From assembly GCA_043804925.1 (NCBI GenBank), contig JAZDIP010000069.1, forward strand, positions 248,001 through 312,000: a stretch of 64,000 bases of DNA. The letters run 5' to 3'. The notes beneath the pieces were generated by a model. It did no database searches and was not told the DNA's origin. It worked only from the letters and a program-made list of their open reading frames with translations. The translations under genes were made by a program, and so were the position numbers. This DNA is from ChocPot-Mid sp043804925. GTDB lineage: Bacteria; Bacteroidota; Ignavibacteria; Kapaibacteriales; UBA2268. Shown here in pieces: positions 35,521 to 42,804 of the stretch (within the stretch, counting starts at the first letter, position 1; the number at the start of each line of letters is the position of its first letter).

Positions 35521-35580
35521 TTGTGAGTTGAGAGTTTAGAGTTGAGAGTTAATTTCTTAATTGTACACTATTCACTATTA
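35521..35580. repeat. GAGTTTAGAGTTGAGAGTT repeat and TTCACTATTAG unit
   Basis: Directly after the EF-G stop: GAGTTGAGAGTTTAGAGTTGAGAGTTAATTTCTTAATTGTACACTATTCACTATTAG, same class as 18397-18423 and as parts of the block in the 8242-9801 gene. Confidence 0.7.
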
Positions 35581-35594
35581 GTTTTTCACTGAAA

Positions 35595-35640
35595 ATGTCA
35601 TACTGGCTTTGTCGAAGTATGGCATTTTTTTATTTTTATT
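35595..35640 (+). terminator. Repeat-derived terminator of the EF-G paralogue
   Basis: ATGTCATACT pairs with AGTATGGCAT around GGCTTTGTCGA, followed by a run of T. The loop and stem resemble the dispersed repeat GTCATCCTGAGCTTGTCGAAGGATG seen at 9117-9141. Confidence 0.75.
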
Positions 35641-35713
35641 TTGTATTTTTGAAGAATGAAATTATTTTTAATGAAATAAAATTATTATTGAATTTGATTT
35701 ATTTGGAGAGCAT

Positions 35714-35986
35714 ATGCCTTTAATATCTTCGTTTTATGGAATATTAGTTTACTTATACTCTGAAATCAATGTAAAGCCTAGTAAACCTCATATTCATGCG
35801 AAATATAATGAATTTGAACTCGTCATTGCATTTGATGGTGAAATATTAGCAGGGGATAATAATTTCCCTGTAAAGCAACGTAAGTTGGTTGAAACTTGGG
35901 TTGCCTTACACCCTGATGAACTAATGGCATCATGGATTGCTTGGAATAATGATGGTGAAAAAATTAAAATTAAAGGACTTGAATAA
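35714..35986 (+). CDS. DUF4160 protein
   Basis: 90 residues matching the DUF4160 pattern: PLISSFYGILVYLYSEI, then the conserved KPHIHAKYNEFE and FDGEILAG...PVKQRKLVETWVALHPDELMASW. Members of this family are almost always paired with a DUF2442 gene, as here (next gene, 13 bases downstream), and the pair is often listed as a toxin-antitoxin-like module, though a mechanism is not established to my knowledge. The ribosome site GGAG lies six bases ahead of the ATG. Confidence 0.9.
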   Translation: MPLISSFYGILVYLYSEINVKPSKPHIHAKYNEFELVIAFDGEILAGDNNFPVKQRKLVETWVALHPDELMASWIAWNNDGEKIKIKGLE

Positions 35987-35999
35987 TTAAGGTTTAAAT

Positions 36000-36260
36000 A
36001 TGCTCAGACCAACTGCAATAGAAGTGAAAGCATTAAACGATTTCAAGCTTATTATCAAATTCGATAATGATGAGATAAAACTGTTTGATGCTAACATATT
36101 ATTTTCAAGAAAGCCTTTTTTACCTTTGATGGATAAATCAGTTTTCAAGACTGTTAAACCGAATGGTATTACCTTAGAATGGGATAATGATATTGATATC
36201 TGCCCTGATGAATTGTACTATAATAGTGTCGCCTTTATTCAAGAAAACAATATTAATTGA
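36000..36260 (+). CDS. DUF2442 protein
   Basis: 86 residues of the DUF2442 fold: short strands L-R-P-T-A-I-E-V-K-A, a F-D-N-D-E-I-K-L-F-D block and the terminal WDNDIDICPDELYYNS signature. The gene follows DUF4160 at 13 bases with AAGG ahead of the ATG, so the two are co-translated. Probably a partner of the preceding protein in a two-gene module. It ends two bases before the convergent S15 peptidase gene ends. Confidence 0.88.
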   Translation: MLRPTAIEVKALNDFKLIIKFDNDEIKLFDANILFSRKPFLPLMDKSVFKTVKPNGITLEWDNDIDICPDELYYNSVAFIQENNIN

Positions 36261-36261
36261 C

Positions 36262-38199
36262 TTATCTTATCACTGAAAATTTAGTAACCATTTTCTTCAT
36301 CTCTCTTGTTCTGTCAGTTGTTACAACTGACAGGAAATATACACCTGTATTTAGTTGATTAACCGGTATTCTTAAAATATTTCCTTCAATTGTTAAATTA
36401 CTTAAAACAGTACTTTCCTCGCCCATAACATTAAATATTCTAATAGTAAAATTTTGGGAAAAGGTATTTTCAAAGTATATATTCAAATAATCTTGTGCAG
36501 GATTCGGATAAACTTTAATCTGATTTGTAAAATTTTCTTTAATAACATCGGTTGCAGTCGGAATTGGAAAAATTACTTTTGACGAATACTCCTCATTACT
36601 TAAAATTAGATTTGTTGCAGTCAGCGTGTCATCGGGTTTATACATCTCCCCACCTGTGTTGGGATTAATATCAAACATTGGATAATTGGATGATGTTATA
36701 TCAATCCTCAATCTATGCCCTTCAATGAATGTGATAGCAAGTTCTTCAAGTTCAATTGTGATTTTGTAAATTGAATCCTGTTCCATGAATTTTTCTATTT
36801 CAAGATTATCCCTAAACCTTGCTCTTTTAATTCCCTGAGTCAGGATATAAGATTTACCGTCAGGAAATACATCACATAATCTAACCGAGAAATCGGTATC
36901 CTTTCTGTCAGACTTTACAAATAATTCAATTTTTATTTTACCGACTATTTGAATAGGTTTTTCCAAAACATCGGTTGAATAAATTAAAATATCATTCCTG
37001 TTTTCGACTGTATCGCTAATATCATAAGGACCTACAGGTGTATTATGTTCTCCCGAAAAAATATCTTCAGGACTAAACCTCGAACCACCAATACTTGGAG
37101 AAGGGTCTTTAGGATTATATATAATTGTATCAGGCAAAGTAGCCATAGGAGACATTATTGGAGGCGGTGGTTCCTCTCTTAAAGAATTCCCTTTCCACAA
37201 ATAAAGCGTATCATAATTTGAAGTCACAGAATACCAATCATGAGATATCTTCCATGTATTCTCACCCATTTGAAAATAGTTAATTACAGGTTTTAACTCC
37301 CAACCATTTTGAATATCCCTGAGGTAATAATCGAAAAAATCTTTAGACATTTGAGCAGGAATATTTACTGCTTCGGGAAATTCCAATTCACCTTGTTTAC
37401 TTACCCCTAATCCTGAATGAGTCCATGGTCCCATAAGAAATTTATGTTTGTCCCTGACTGTTCCATGGCTTCTTGTCTTTATATCCTGAAAAGCCCTGAT
37501 GCAATCAGAAGGATAGTGGTCGAACCAGCCGCTGCACATAAACATTGGCACTTCAAATTCTACAGGATAGTCATTTTGATTTTCAACTAATTTCCAAAAA
37601 GTATTATAAATCGGATTATTTGTTATGGTTTCAACCGTTAAGAAACCCAGTTTTTCCAATTGTTCCGTGTGTTCACGGCGTAAAACTCCGCCATAAAAAT
37701 AATCAGTATATTTGGTTTTATAGTCTTTGACAAATGGAGCACAGCAGACAAGATGTGAGGGATGTTGCTTTGCCGTTTGGAACTGAATCATTCCCAATGC
37801 GGAAGAACCTGATGTTCCGATTTTCCCATTTGACCAATTTTGCTGTACTATCCATTCAACAGCATCATAACCATCGAGACCTCTGTCATATTGAGCTTTA
37901 GCGGCAGATTTATTTGCATAAAAGCCGCGCCAGTCCATAATCACATAATTGTAATTCCTTAAATCGAACAAGGCAGAGGAATATAATGAATCAAGCGGAA
38001 AATATGACAGACTCCTATATAAAGATTTGTTATATGGTGTCTGTATTAAAATACAAGGTTTGGCAAAGGTAGTATCTGTCGAATAAAAATCAGCTTTCAG
38101 ATAATTTCCATCACGTACAGGAATTTCTATTTCAGTCCAAAGTTCTCCAGAACAGAAATAACTAATCAATAGAAATGTTATTAAATATATCCTTACCAT
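36262..38199 (-). CDS. Secreted CocE/NonD-type S15 hydrolase with T9SS sorting domain
   Basis: 645 residues: signal peptide (1-18), an alpha/beta-hydrolase domain with the nucleophile motif GSSALGMIQFQTA (Ser ~133, compare the family's G-x-S-Y-x-G), the start IEIPVRDGNYLKADFY, a D and H later in the fold (SGWFDHYPSD, GPWTHSG), the X-Pro dipeptidyl-peptidase C-terminal jelly roll (PIQIVGKIKIELFVKSDRKDTDF), then a T9SS domain beginning IKVYPNPAQDYLNIYFE and ending NTGVYFLSVV. Expected to hydrolyse peptides or esters outside the cell. Its ATG sits at the edge of the TTAATTG repeat and has no ribosome site. Confidence 0.92.
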   Translation of the reverse strand: MVRIYLITFLLISYFCSGELWTEIEIPVRDGNYLKADFYSTDTTFAKPCILIQTPYNKSLYRSLSYFPLDSLYSSALFDLRNYNYVIMDWRGFYANKSAAKAQYDRGLDGYDAVEWIVQQNWSNGKIGTSGSSALGMIQFQTAKQHPSHLVCCAPFVKDYKTKYTDYFYGGVLRREHTEQLEKLGFLTVETITNNPIYNTFWKLVENQNDYPVEFEVPMFMCSGWFDHYPSDCIRAFQDIKTRSHGTVRDKHKFLMGPWTHSGLGVSKQGELEFPEAVNIPAQMSKDFFDYYLRDIQNGWELKPVINYFQMGENTWKISHDWYSVTSNYDTLYLWKGNSLREEPPPPIMSPMATLPDTIIYNPKDPSPSIGGSRFSPEDIFSGEHNTPVGPYDISDTVENRNDILIYSTDVLEKPIQIVGKIKIELFVKSDRKDTDFSVRLCDVFPDGKSYILTQGIKRARFRDNLEIEKFMEQDSIYKITIELEELAITFIEGHRLRIDITSSNYPMFDINPNTGGEMYKPDDTLTATNLILSNEEYSSKVIFPIPTATDVIKENFTNQIKVYPNPAQDYLNIYFENTFSQNFTIRIFNVMGEESTVLSNLTIEGNILRIPVNQLNTGVYFLSVVTTDRTREMKKMVTKFSVIR

Positions 38200-38232
38200 T
38201 GTTAATTGTTAATTGTTAATTGTCAATTGTTA
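38200..38232. repeat. TTAATTG tandem repeat filling the gap and giving a stop codon
   Basis: TGTTAATTGTTAATTGTTAATTGTCAATTGTTAA occupies the whole spacer between the S15 hydrolase start and the AI-2E transporter; the last TTA (38230-38232) is the transporter's stop codon on the minus strand. Confidence 0.75.
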
Positions 38233-39282
38233 ATCATTTGATATTACTTTCTTGTCCGGTGAACTCATTATTCTTGCAACTATGCTAAGGGAAGGAGAAT
38301 TTTCAAATAGCAATTTGAGTAAGACCATCAAAGGGACCGAGAGAACCATACCCGGAATACCCCATATATATCCCCAAAAAACCAATCCGAATATTACTGT
38401 TATAGTATTTAGTTTTAGTCTGTCCCCCATTATTTTAGGTTCAATAAAGTTGCCGATAGAGAATTGTACAACAATAAGTAATATCAGCAAAATAATTGGT
38501 GTTTCAAAATTATCATACTGTATAACCGACATTAGCACAGGAGGTATCGTCGAAATAATTGAACCGATTGATGGTATAAAATTGAAAGTGAAGGTCAAAA
38601 ATCCCCAAAAAATTGCGAATTTTATCCCAAATGCCGTACAAATTAAAAAGACAAATGTCCCTGTTGTTAAACTTATGAAGAACTTTGTTATTATATATTT
38701 AAGTATTGAACTTTGCAATTTTTCGGCATTTTCAAAAAATACTTCCTTTTTATCAGCGGCTATATATTCAACATAGTTATGAAAATTCGCCATACCGGCA
38801 AGTAAGACCACAAAATATAGTGAAAACATAAAAAATGAACCTGTAAAAGAACCAATTGAAGAAGCCAGACCTCCAACTTTAGAAGAAATCCAACCGGAAC
38901 TCAGTCCTTCTTTCAATTCGCTGAAAATATTTCCGCTTGTAAATTTCATTCCTGTAGCTGAATTTATCCAAATAAGAAAATCATTTGTTCTGATTTCCAG
39001 TCTATCCAATAAAAATTGCTGTTGTTCTCCAATTTGATTGATTGTACTGATAATAATATTTAATACTCCGAAAAATATTGCCAATGTAATTATTATTATC
39101 AAGGGCAATATCAGCCAATTCGGAATTTTACTTTTTGACAGTTTCATTGTTAACGGCTGAAACAATGCGGCGAAAAGAACAGCCAGTACCAACGGTATTA
39201 AGAGATTTGAAAGCGCAGACATCAGATATAAAATTAATACCAGAAAAATGATAATCACTATTGTTTTGATGCTATTATCCAT
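38230..39282 (-). CDS. AI-2E/PerM family transporter
   Basis: 350 residues with about eight membrane segments: an N-terminal pair (IIIFLVLILYLMSALSNLLIPL), a soluble helical stretch (~100-165), and a C-terminal bundle with FLTFTFNFIPSIGSIISTIPP, F-V/I-E-P-K-I-M-G and the terminal GYIWGIPGMVLSVPLMVLLK, which are the family's best conserved motifs. Members include the AI-2 exporter TqsA and Na+/H+ antiporters, so the substrate is not predictable. The longer frame would start with TTG at 39294; the ATG at 39282 with GGA upstream is preferred. The C-terminus (VISND-stop) ends in the repeat. Confidence 0.92.
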   Translation of the reverse strand: MDNSIKTIVIIIFLVLILYLMSALSNLLIPLVLAVLFAALFQPLTMKLSKSKIPNWLILPLIIIITLAIFFGVLNIIISTINQIGEQQQFLLDRLEIRTNDFLIWINSATGMKFTSGNIFSELKEGLSSGWISSKVGGLASSIGSFTGSFFMFSLYFVVLLAGMANFHNYVEYIAADKKEVFFENAEKLQSSILKYIITKFFISLTTGTFVFLICTAFGIKFAIFWGFLTFTFNFIPSIGSIISTIPPVLMSVIQYDNFETPIILLILLIVVQFSIGNFIEPKIMGDRLKLNTITVIFGLVFWGYIWGIPGMVLSVPLMVLLKLLFENSPSLSIVARIMSSPDKKVISND

Positions 39283-39366
39283 AACCAAATCCAATTCTGA
39301 GAAAAATTATTATCCAAATTATTAAAAAATGAACATTTAAAGAAGAAGAATTTTTAAAAAAAGAAT

Positions 39367-39396
39367 TTGTTTTATAAAATTATAATAATATCTTTG
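39367..39396 (+). promoter_or_regulatory. Bacteroidota-type promoter for the small membrane protein
   Basis: TTG at 39367-39369, 19 bases, then TATCTTTG at 39389-39396. The gene starts at 39559, so the leader would be ~155 bases; I saw no riboswitch fold in it. Confidence 0.55.
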
Positions 39397-39558
39397 TAAT
39401 TATATTCGTGGAAAAAATGTATTTGATTATTAGACCGTATAAATTCGACTTAAAAACAAACTCATGATGAGCAAAATATCTGAAGTTCTTTAAAACTAAA
39501 ATTGACTAATTAAAAAGGCATTTGCCTTGTTTTTTTTATTTTTAAAAGGAGTAGTTCT

Positions 39559-39954
39559 ATGTGGAAAAAAATTATCATAGCATGGGTTCTGGTATTCATT
39601 GCAATCGGAATACTTGACTGGATACTCCACTCATTAATTCTTATGGGTATCTACGAAGAAACAAAAGAGTTGTGGAGACCTATGGAAGAAATGAAGAGGT
39701 GGGTAGGTTATATGGCAAGCGCCATAAGTACATTCTTCTTTGTATATATCTATGCAAAGATGATTTCACCAAAAAGTTTAAAAAATGCAATTCTTTACGG
39801 ATTGTTTTGGGGTATTGCTGCAGGTGCTTCCATGGGATACGGTTCATATTCCGTAATGGATATACCTTATGCACTTGCCGCAGGTTGGTTCTGGGGAACT
39901 ATTGTTGAAGTTACCGCAGGAGGTCTCGTCCTTGGATTAATTGTCAAGGAGTAA
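39559..39954 (+). CDS. Small membrane protein of unknown function
   Basis: 131 residues with four membrane segments (~5-30, 50-66, 78-98, 104-128), the last two rich in Gly and Ala (GLFWGIAAGASMGYGSYS, LAAGWFWGTIVEVTAGGLVLGLIV). The short W-x-x-x-I-x-x-x-W-V start and central K-R-W-V-G-Y-M loop recall small DUF1761-like proteins, but I cannot assign it. The ribosome site AAAAGGAG is strong and a hairpin terminator follows at 40189-40218. Confidence 0.8.
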   Translation: MWKKIIIAWVLVFIAIGILDWILHSLILMGIYEETKELWRPMEEMKRWVGYMASAISTFFFVYIYAKMISPKSLKNAILYGLFWGIAAGASMGYGSYSVMDIPYALAAGWFWGTIVEVTAGGLVLGLIVKE

Positions 39955-40015
39955 TTAATTTATCCCAAATTATTTAATAGAAATAATAACATTGACATGA
40001 TGCAAGACTGAAGCC

Positions 40016-40087
40016 GTCATTGCGAGGAGTGCAACGACGAAGCAATCCTTAGTATCAAGGGGATTGCTTCACTGCGTTCGCAATGAC
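40016..40087. repeat. Palindromic GTCATTGCGAGG ... GAAGCAATCC element
   Basis: GTCATTGCGA (40016-40025) and GAAGCAATCC (40039-40048) are inverted as GGATTGCTTC (40061-40070) and CGCAATGAC (40079-40087), giving an imperfect 72-base palindrome. The same two half-elements occur at 63238-63354. Confidence 0.75.
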
Positions 40088-40188
40088 TGTAGCACAGGTC
40101 TCATGAAATTTTTTAAAATATTTCTTATATATAATGAATAATTTTGGTTTATTGTATTTTCTTACTTTATTTTAGCTAAATTTTATTG

Positions 40189-40218
40189 CCTCAGGGATTG
40201 AAAAATCTCTGAGGTTTT
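40189..40218 (+). terminator. Rho-independent terminator
   Basis: CCTCAGGGAT pairs with ATCTCTGAGG around TGAAAA, followed by TTTTAT; terminates the 39559 transcript, and lies 25 bases before the convergent OmpA gene end. Confidence 0.65.
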
Positions 40219-40242
40219 ATGTATACGATGTTTGAGAAAAGA

Positions 40243-40683
40243 TTATTCACGAATAAAAAATTTAATTTCTACCCTACGGTTTTTTGCCCTTGCCTCATCA
40301 GTATTTTCTTTTGAAATTGGGGACATATTTCCCATTCCACTATAAATAATCCTGTATTTTTCAATACCTAACTCAACCAAATAATTGTAGCATTTTTCTG
40401 CTCTTTTGATTGCCGTTGAAATATTTTGTTCATAAGAGCCGGAATTATCCGAGTGACCAATAATATTGACATAAACGGAAGGATTATCTTCAAGGTGGAA
40501 TGATGCAGAATAAATATAATCCAAAATATCATCAGTCGGTTCAAGCGATTCGGAAGTAGGATAAGTTAATATCTTAACTCCATTTAGTATTAAAGGTACT
40601 CTTTTTCTTGCCGAATAAGGCGAACAGGACAATAATCCAACGACCAACAAGCTGATCAACATATATAAAAACTGCTTTTTCAT
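40243..40683 (-). CDS. OmpA-family lipoprotein
   Basis: 146 residues from the ATG at 40681-40683, chosen because GAGG sits six bases upstream on that strand; a frame from 40722 would add 13 residues before the signal peptide. Lipobox L-L-S-C. The OmpA peptidoglycan-binding domain (~40-146) shows NIIGHSDNSGSYEQNISTAIKRAEKCYNYL, YSGMGNMSPISKENTDEARAKNRRVEI, with the NRR(V)E motif that binds diaminopimelate. Follows another OmpA gene by 35 bases, so the two form a unit. Confidence 0.9.
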   Translation of the reverse strand: MKKQFLYMLISLLVVGLLSCSPYSARKRVPLILNGVKILTYPTSESLEPTDDILDYIYSASFHLEDNPSVYVNIIGHSDNSGSYEQNISTAIKRAEKCYNYLVELGIEKYRIIYSGMGNMSPISKENTDEARAKNRRVEIKFFIRE

Positions 40684-40718
40684 TAATACCTCAATAATCT
40701 CAAAAATCATTTGTTTCT

Positions 40719-41198
40719 TCATCTTCTTATATCTAAAACCATATGTCCTATCCTTAAAGTAATCCGCCTATTCTTTGTTCTACCTTCTTCCGTCTTATTT
40801 GATGCAAATGGTTCTAAAGACCCTTTTCCGGAAGTTATTAGAAAGCCCTTAGGAATTCCTTTGGAAACCAGATATTCAGCAACTACTTCAGCCCTTTTCA
40901 AAGAACGTTCCTGATTTTCCTTAAACGTTCCTTGGTCATCTGAGTGCCCTGTAATCTCCAACACCTCTCCCGGATTTGCTTTCATATAAATAACAAGTTT
41001 ATCCAAATACTGTTTTAATTCTTTGGTTAAATCAACTGCCGCTGATGTTGCATATTCAAATGAAATATCAACATTTTCTTTTACTCCGATTTTTAGACTG
41101 TCATTTGACAATGTACTGTCCATAGAAACTTCCTTAGTTTGTGCAGAAACAGCTATAGACACAAATAAACAAATGAGAATAATAAAAACAATTTTCAT
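40719..41198 (-). CDS. OmpA-family secreted protein
   Basis: 159 residues: signal peptide (1-20, ending VSAQ, no lipobox) and an OmpA domain (~45-155) with DISFEYATSAAVDLTKELKQYLDKL, EITGHSDDQGTFKENQERSLKRAEVV and TEEGRTKNRRITLRI. It should bind peptidoglycan in the periplasm. First gene of a two-gene OmpA unit; the ribosome site AAGGTGA precedes the ATG. Confidence 0.9.
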   Translation of the reverse strand: MKIVFIILICLFVSIAVSAQTKEVSMDSTLSNDSLKIGVKENVDISFEYATSAAVDLTKELKQYLDKLVIYMKANPGEVLEITGHSDDQGTFKENQERSLKRAEVVAEYLVSKGIPKGFLITSGKGSLEPFASNKTEEGRTKNRRITLRIGHMVLDIRR

Positions 41199-41259
41199 AA
41201 CATCACCTTAATTTATTTAAAAAATTGAATTTCAACTTATGCAATATGGTAATTGGAAA

Positions 41260-41301
41260 CGACAATTCCTAATTCCTAATTTCTAATTCCTAATTTCTAA
41301 C
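41260..41301. repeat. AATTCCTAATTCC repeat overlapping a gene end
   Basis: AATTCCTAATTCCTAATTTCTAATTCCTAATTTCTAA. Its last ~19 bases (41283-41301) are the coding end of the HisA-like gene, supplying its residues E-L-E-I-R-N and TAG stop on the minus strand. Confidence 0.75.
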
Positions 41302-42026
41302 TCCGCTTCTGCCATTCTCCAAATTTTCTGGCAGGGGAAATAATTATTATATAATGCTTCACCTAAAATTACTGAATCTATGCCATATTTAATATAGTCG
41401 TTAAGTTTCATAAGTTCGACTGCATTAATAATTCCATCATATAATGTAATTTTCATTTTTAAATTTGAAATTAAATATATTAGTGATTCAAAATTATAAG
41501 ATTGTTTATTCTTTAAAACATCTCTGTCTATATAAAGTATTCTCTGAAATCCGATTTCCTTTAGCTGATGTATAAAATCTTCTTGTGATATATCGTGTGG
41601 TTTATTGCAAAAAAGTTCCCCCCCCTGAATCTCCATTTTTGCTGATATTCTTGAAGGAGTGAACTTCTTAATTAAATCGCTTATCTTATATGATTTATAA
41701 TGATTTAACAAACATAGAAATATTCTGAAAACACCATTATTCAGTAAATATTCGCATTGCTCCAAATCCCTGAAATTTGCTGATACCTGAATAGGAATAT
41801 CTACCGAAGAAGCAAGGTTTACAATCTGCTTGATATCTTCTTCCGAAAGTAATTCATCATCAATTGTAATATGAATTGACTTTGCATTTTCACGGCGTAG
41901 CAGGCAACAAAGCTGTGATGGTTCTTCAGCAAACCTTGAATATAGTTGTTCAGTATCCTTTTCGCCTTTGATGTGTAAAAGACACCTCCCTTCTAATAAA
42001 CGCAATTCGGGTATGACAAGAACCAT
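41283..42026 (-). CDS. HisA-like TIM-barrel protein
   Basis: 247 residues. The start VLVIPELRLLEGRCL matches the HisA opening (IPAIDLIDGKCV), and the pattern of a strand plus N-N-G-V-F-R-I-F, then YDGIINAVELMKLNDY and GIDSVILGEALY follows the HisA/HisF barrel. The phosphate-binding GG-(I/V)-R motif after the third strand is absent (it reads S-A-N-F-R-D) and the catalytic Asp near the start is Glu, so it is unlikely to be the isomerase of histidine synthesis. No other his genes lie nearby. The C-terminal six residues come from a dispersed repeat. It sits between the OmpA unit and ruvA. Confidence 0.6.
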   Translation of the reverse strand: MVLVIPELRLLEGRCLLHIKGEKDTEQLYSRFAEEPSQLCCLLRRENAKSIHITIDDELLSEEDIKQIVNLASSVDIPIQVSANFRDLEQCEYLLNNGVFRIFLCLLNHYKSYKISDLIKKFTPSRISAKMEIQGGELFCNKPHDISQEDFIHQLKEIGFQRILYIDRDVLKNKQSYNFESLIYLISNLKMKITLYDGIINAVELMKLNDYIKYGIDSVILGEALYNNYFPCQKIWRMAEAELEIRN

Positions 42027-42027
42027 T

Positions 42028-42125
42028 TTAGAATTTTCAATTTTACAATTTTACAATTTTCAATCAATTTATAATTTTCAATTTACTAAAAAACCTTCAT
42101 GGGTAATTCCTGTTTATGCAGGAAT
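42028..42125. repeat. ATTTTACAATTTTCAA repeats and GTAATTCCTGTTTATGCAGGAATGAC hairpin
   Basis: AATTTTCAATTTTACAATTTTACAATTTTCAATC units followed by ATTCCTG...CAGGAAT, a hairpin related to the CATTCCCGCGAAAGCGGGAAT element at 46356-46378. Confidence 0.65.
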
Positions 42126-42165
42126 GACATATTTCAGAACAGACTTATTATTGTACCAAATAAAT

Positions 42166-42765
42166 TTATAACATTGCATATTTCAATGCTAATTTGATTA
42201 ATTGTTCAGCAGAGGCATCTTTTGAACCAATTTCGTCAATTGCTTTTCTAATTGATTTATCTGCTATAATTCTCGAATAACCTAACGTAAGCAAAGCTGA
42301 AAGAGCTTCCTGTTTAATCAGATTTTGCTCATAACCGACAGATGAAGCATCAAATTCTCCCATTTTAATAATTTTGTCTTTTAATTCAAGCATTAATCTT
42401 TCTGCAGTTTTTTTGCCGATTCCCGGTAATTTTTGCAAAGCGTGCAAATTACCTTGAATTATTATATGTTTAAGCTCATCTACTGTTATTGAAGATAAAA
42501 TTCCCAAAGCTGATTTGGGACCAATTCCCGAAATTGAAATCAAGACCTTAAATGCCTCTCTTTCCGATTTATTCCAGAAACCATATAAAGTCATTGCATC
42601 TTCTCTTGGAATTAATAAAGTGAAGATTACAACCTCGATACCTTCATCAGGAAGATGTTGAGATGTATTTAATGACGTTAAAACATGATAACCGACACCA
42701 TTGCAATCAATAACCACATCTGTTGCGGATTTCGATAATAATTTTCCTTTTAATTGTGCTATCAT
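42166..42765 (-). CDS. ruvA: Holliday junction branch-migration subunit RuvA
   Basis: 199 residues, normal length. N-terminal OB fold starts MIAQLKGKLLSKSATDVVIDCNGVGYHV; two helix-hairpin-helix motifs follow (SISGIGPKSALGILS and KLPGIGKKTAERLMLELKD), then the C-terminal domain III that contacts RuvB (ALSALLTLGYS). RuvA tetramers bind four-way junctions and load RuvB. ruvB and ruvC are not in the window. 39 bases separate it from the BNR protein gene upstream on the same strand. Confidence 0.98.
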   Translation of the reverse strand: MIAQLKGKLLSKSATDVVIDCNGVGYHVLTSLNTSQHLPDEGIEVVIFTLLIPREDAMTLYGFWNKSEREAFKVLISISGIGPKSALGILSSITVDELKHIIIQGNLHALQKLPGIGKKTAERLMLELKDKIIKMGEFDASSVGYEQNLIKQEALSALLTLGYSRIIADKSIRKAIDEIGSKDASAEQLIKLALKYAML

Positions 42766-42804
42766 TTTTTTCAGTATAAAATTTTAAAGTAAAAAGATAA
42801 AAAG

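Noticed and set aside
39409..39470. A 16-codon frame (MYLIIRPYKF...) in the leader of the small membrane protein gene.
   Set aside because: Could be a leader peptide, but has no regulatory codons, attenuator or convincing ribosome site.
40016..40087. Possible CRISPR or tandem-repeat array.
   Set aside because: Only inverted arms, no regularly spaced repeats with unique spacers; no cas genes in the window.
40243..41198. OmpA pair as T9SS core component (PorE-like).
   Set aside because: Only a generic OmpA domain is visible and no PorK/L/M/N, SprA or PorU/V gene is nearby.
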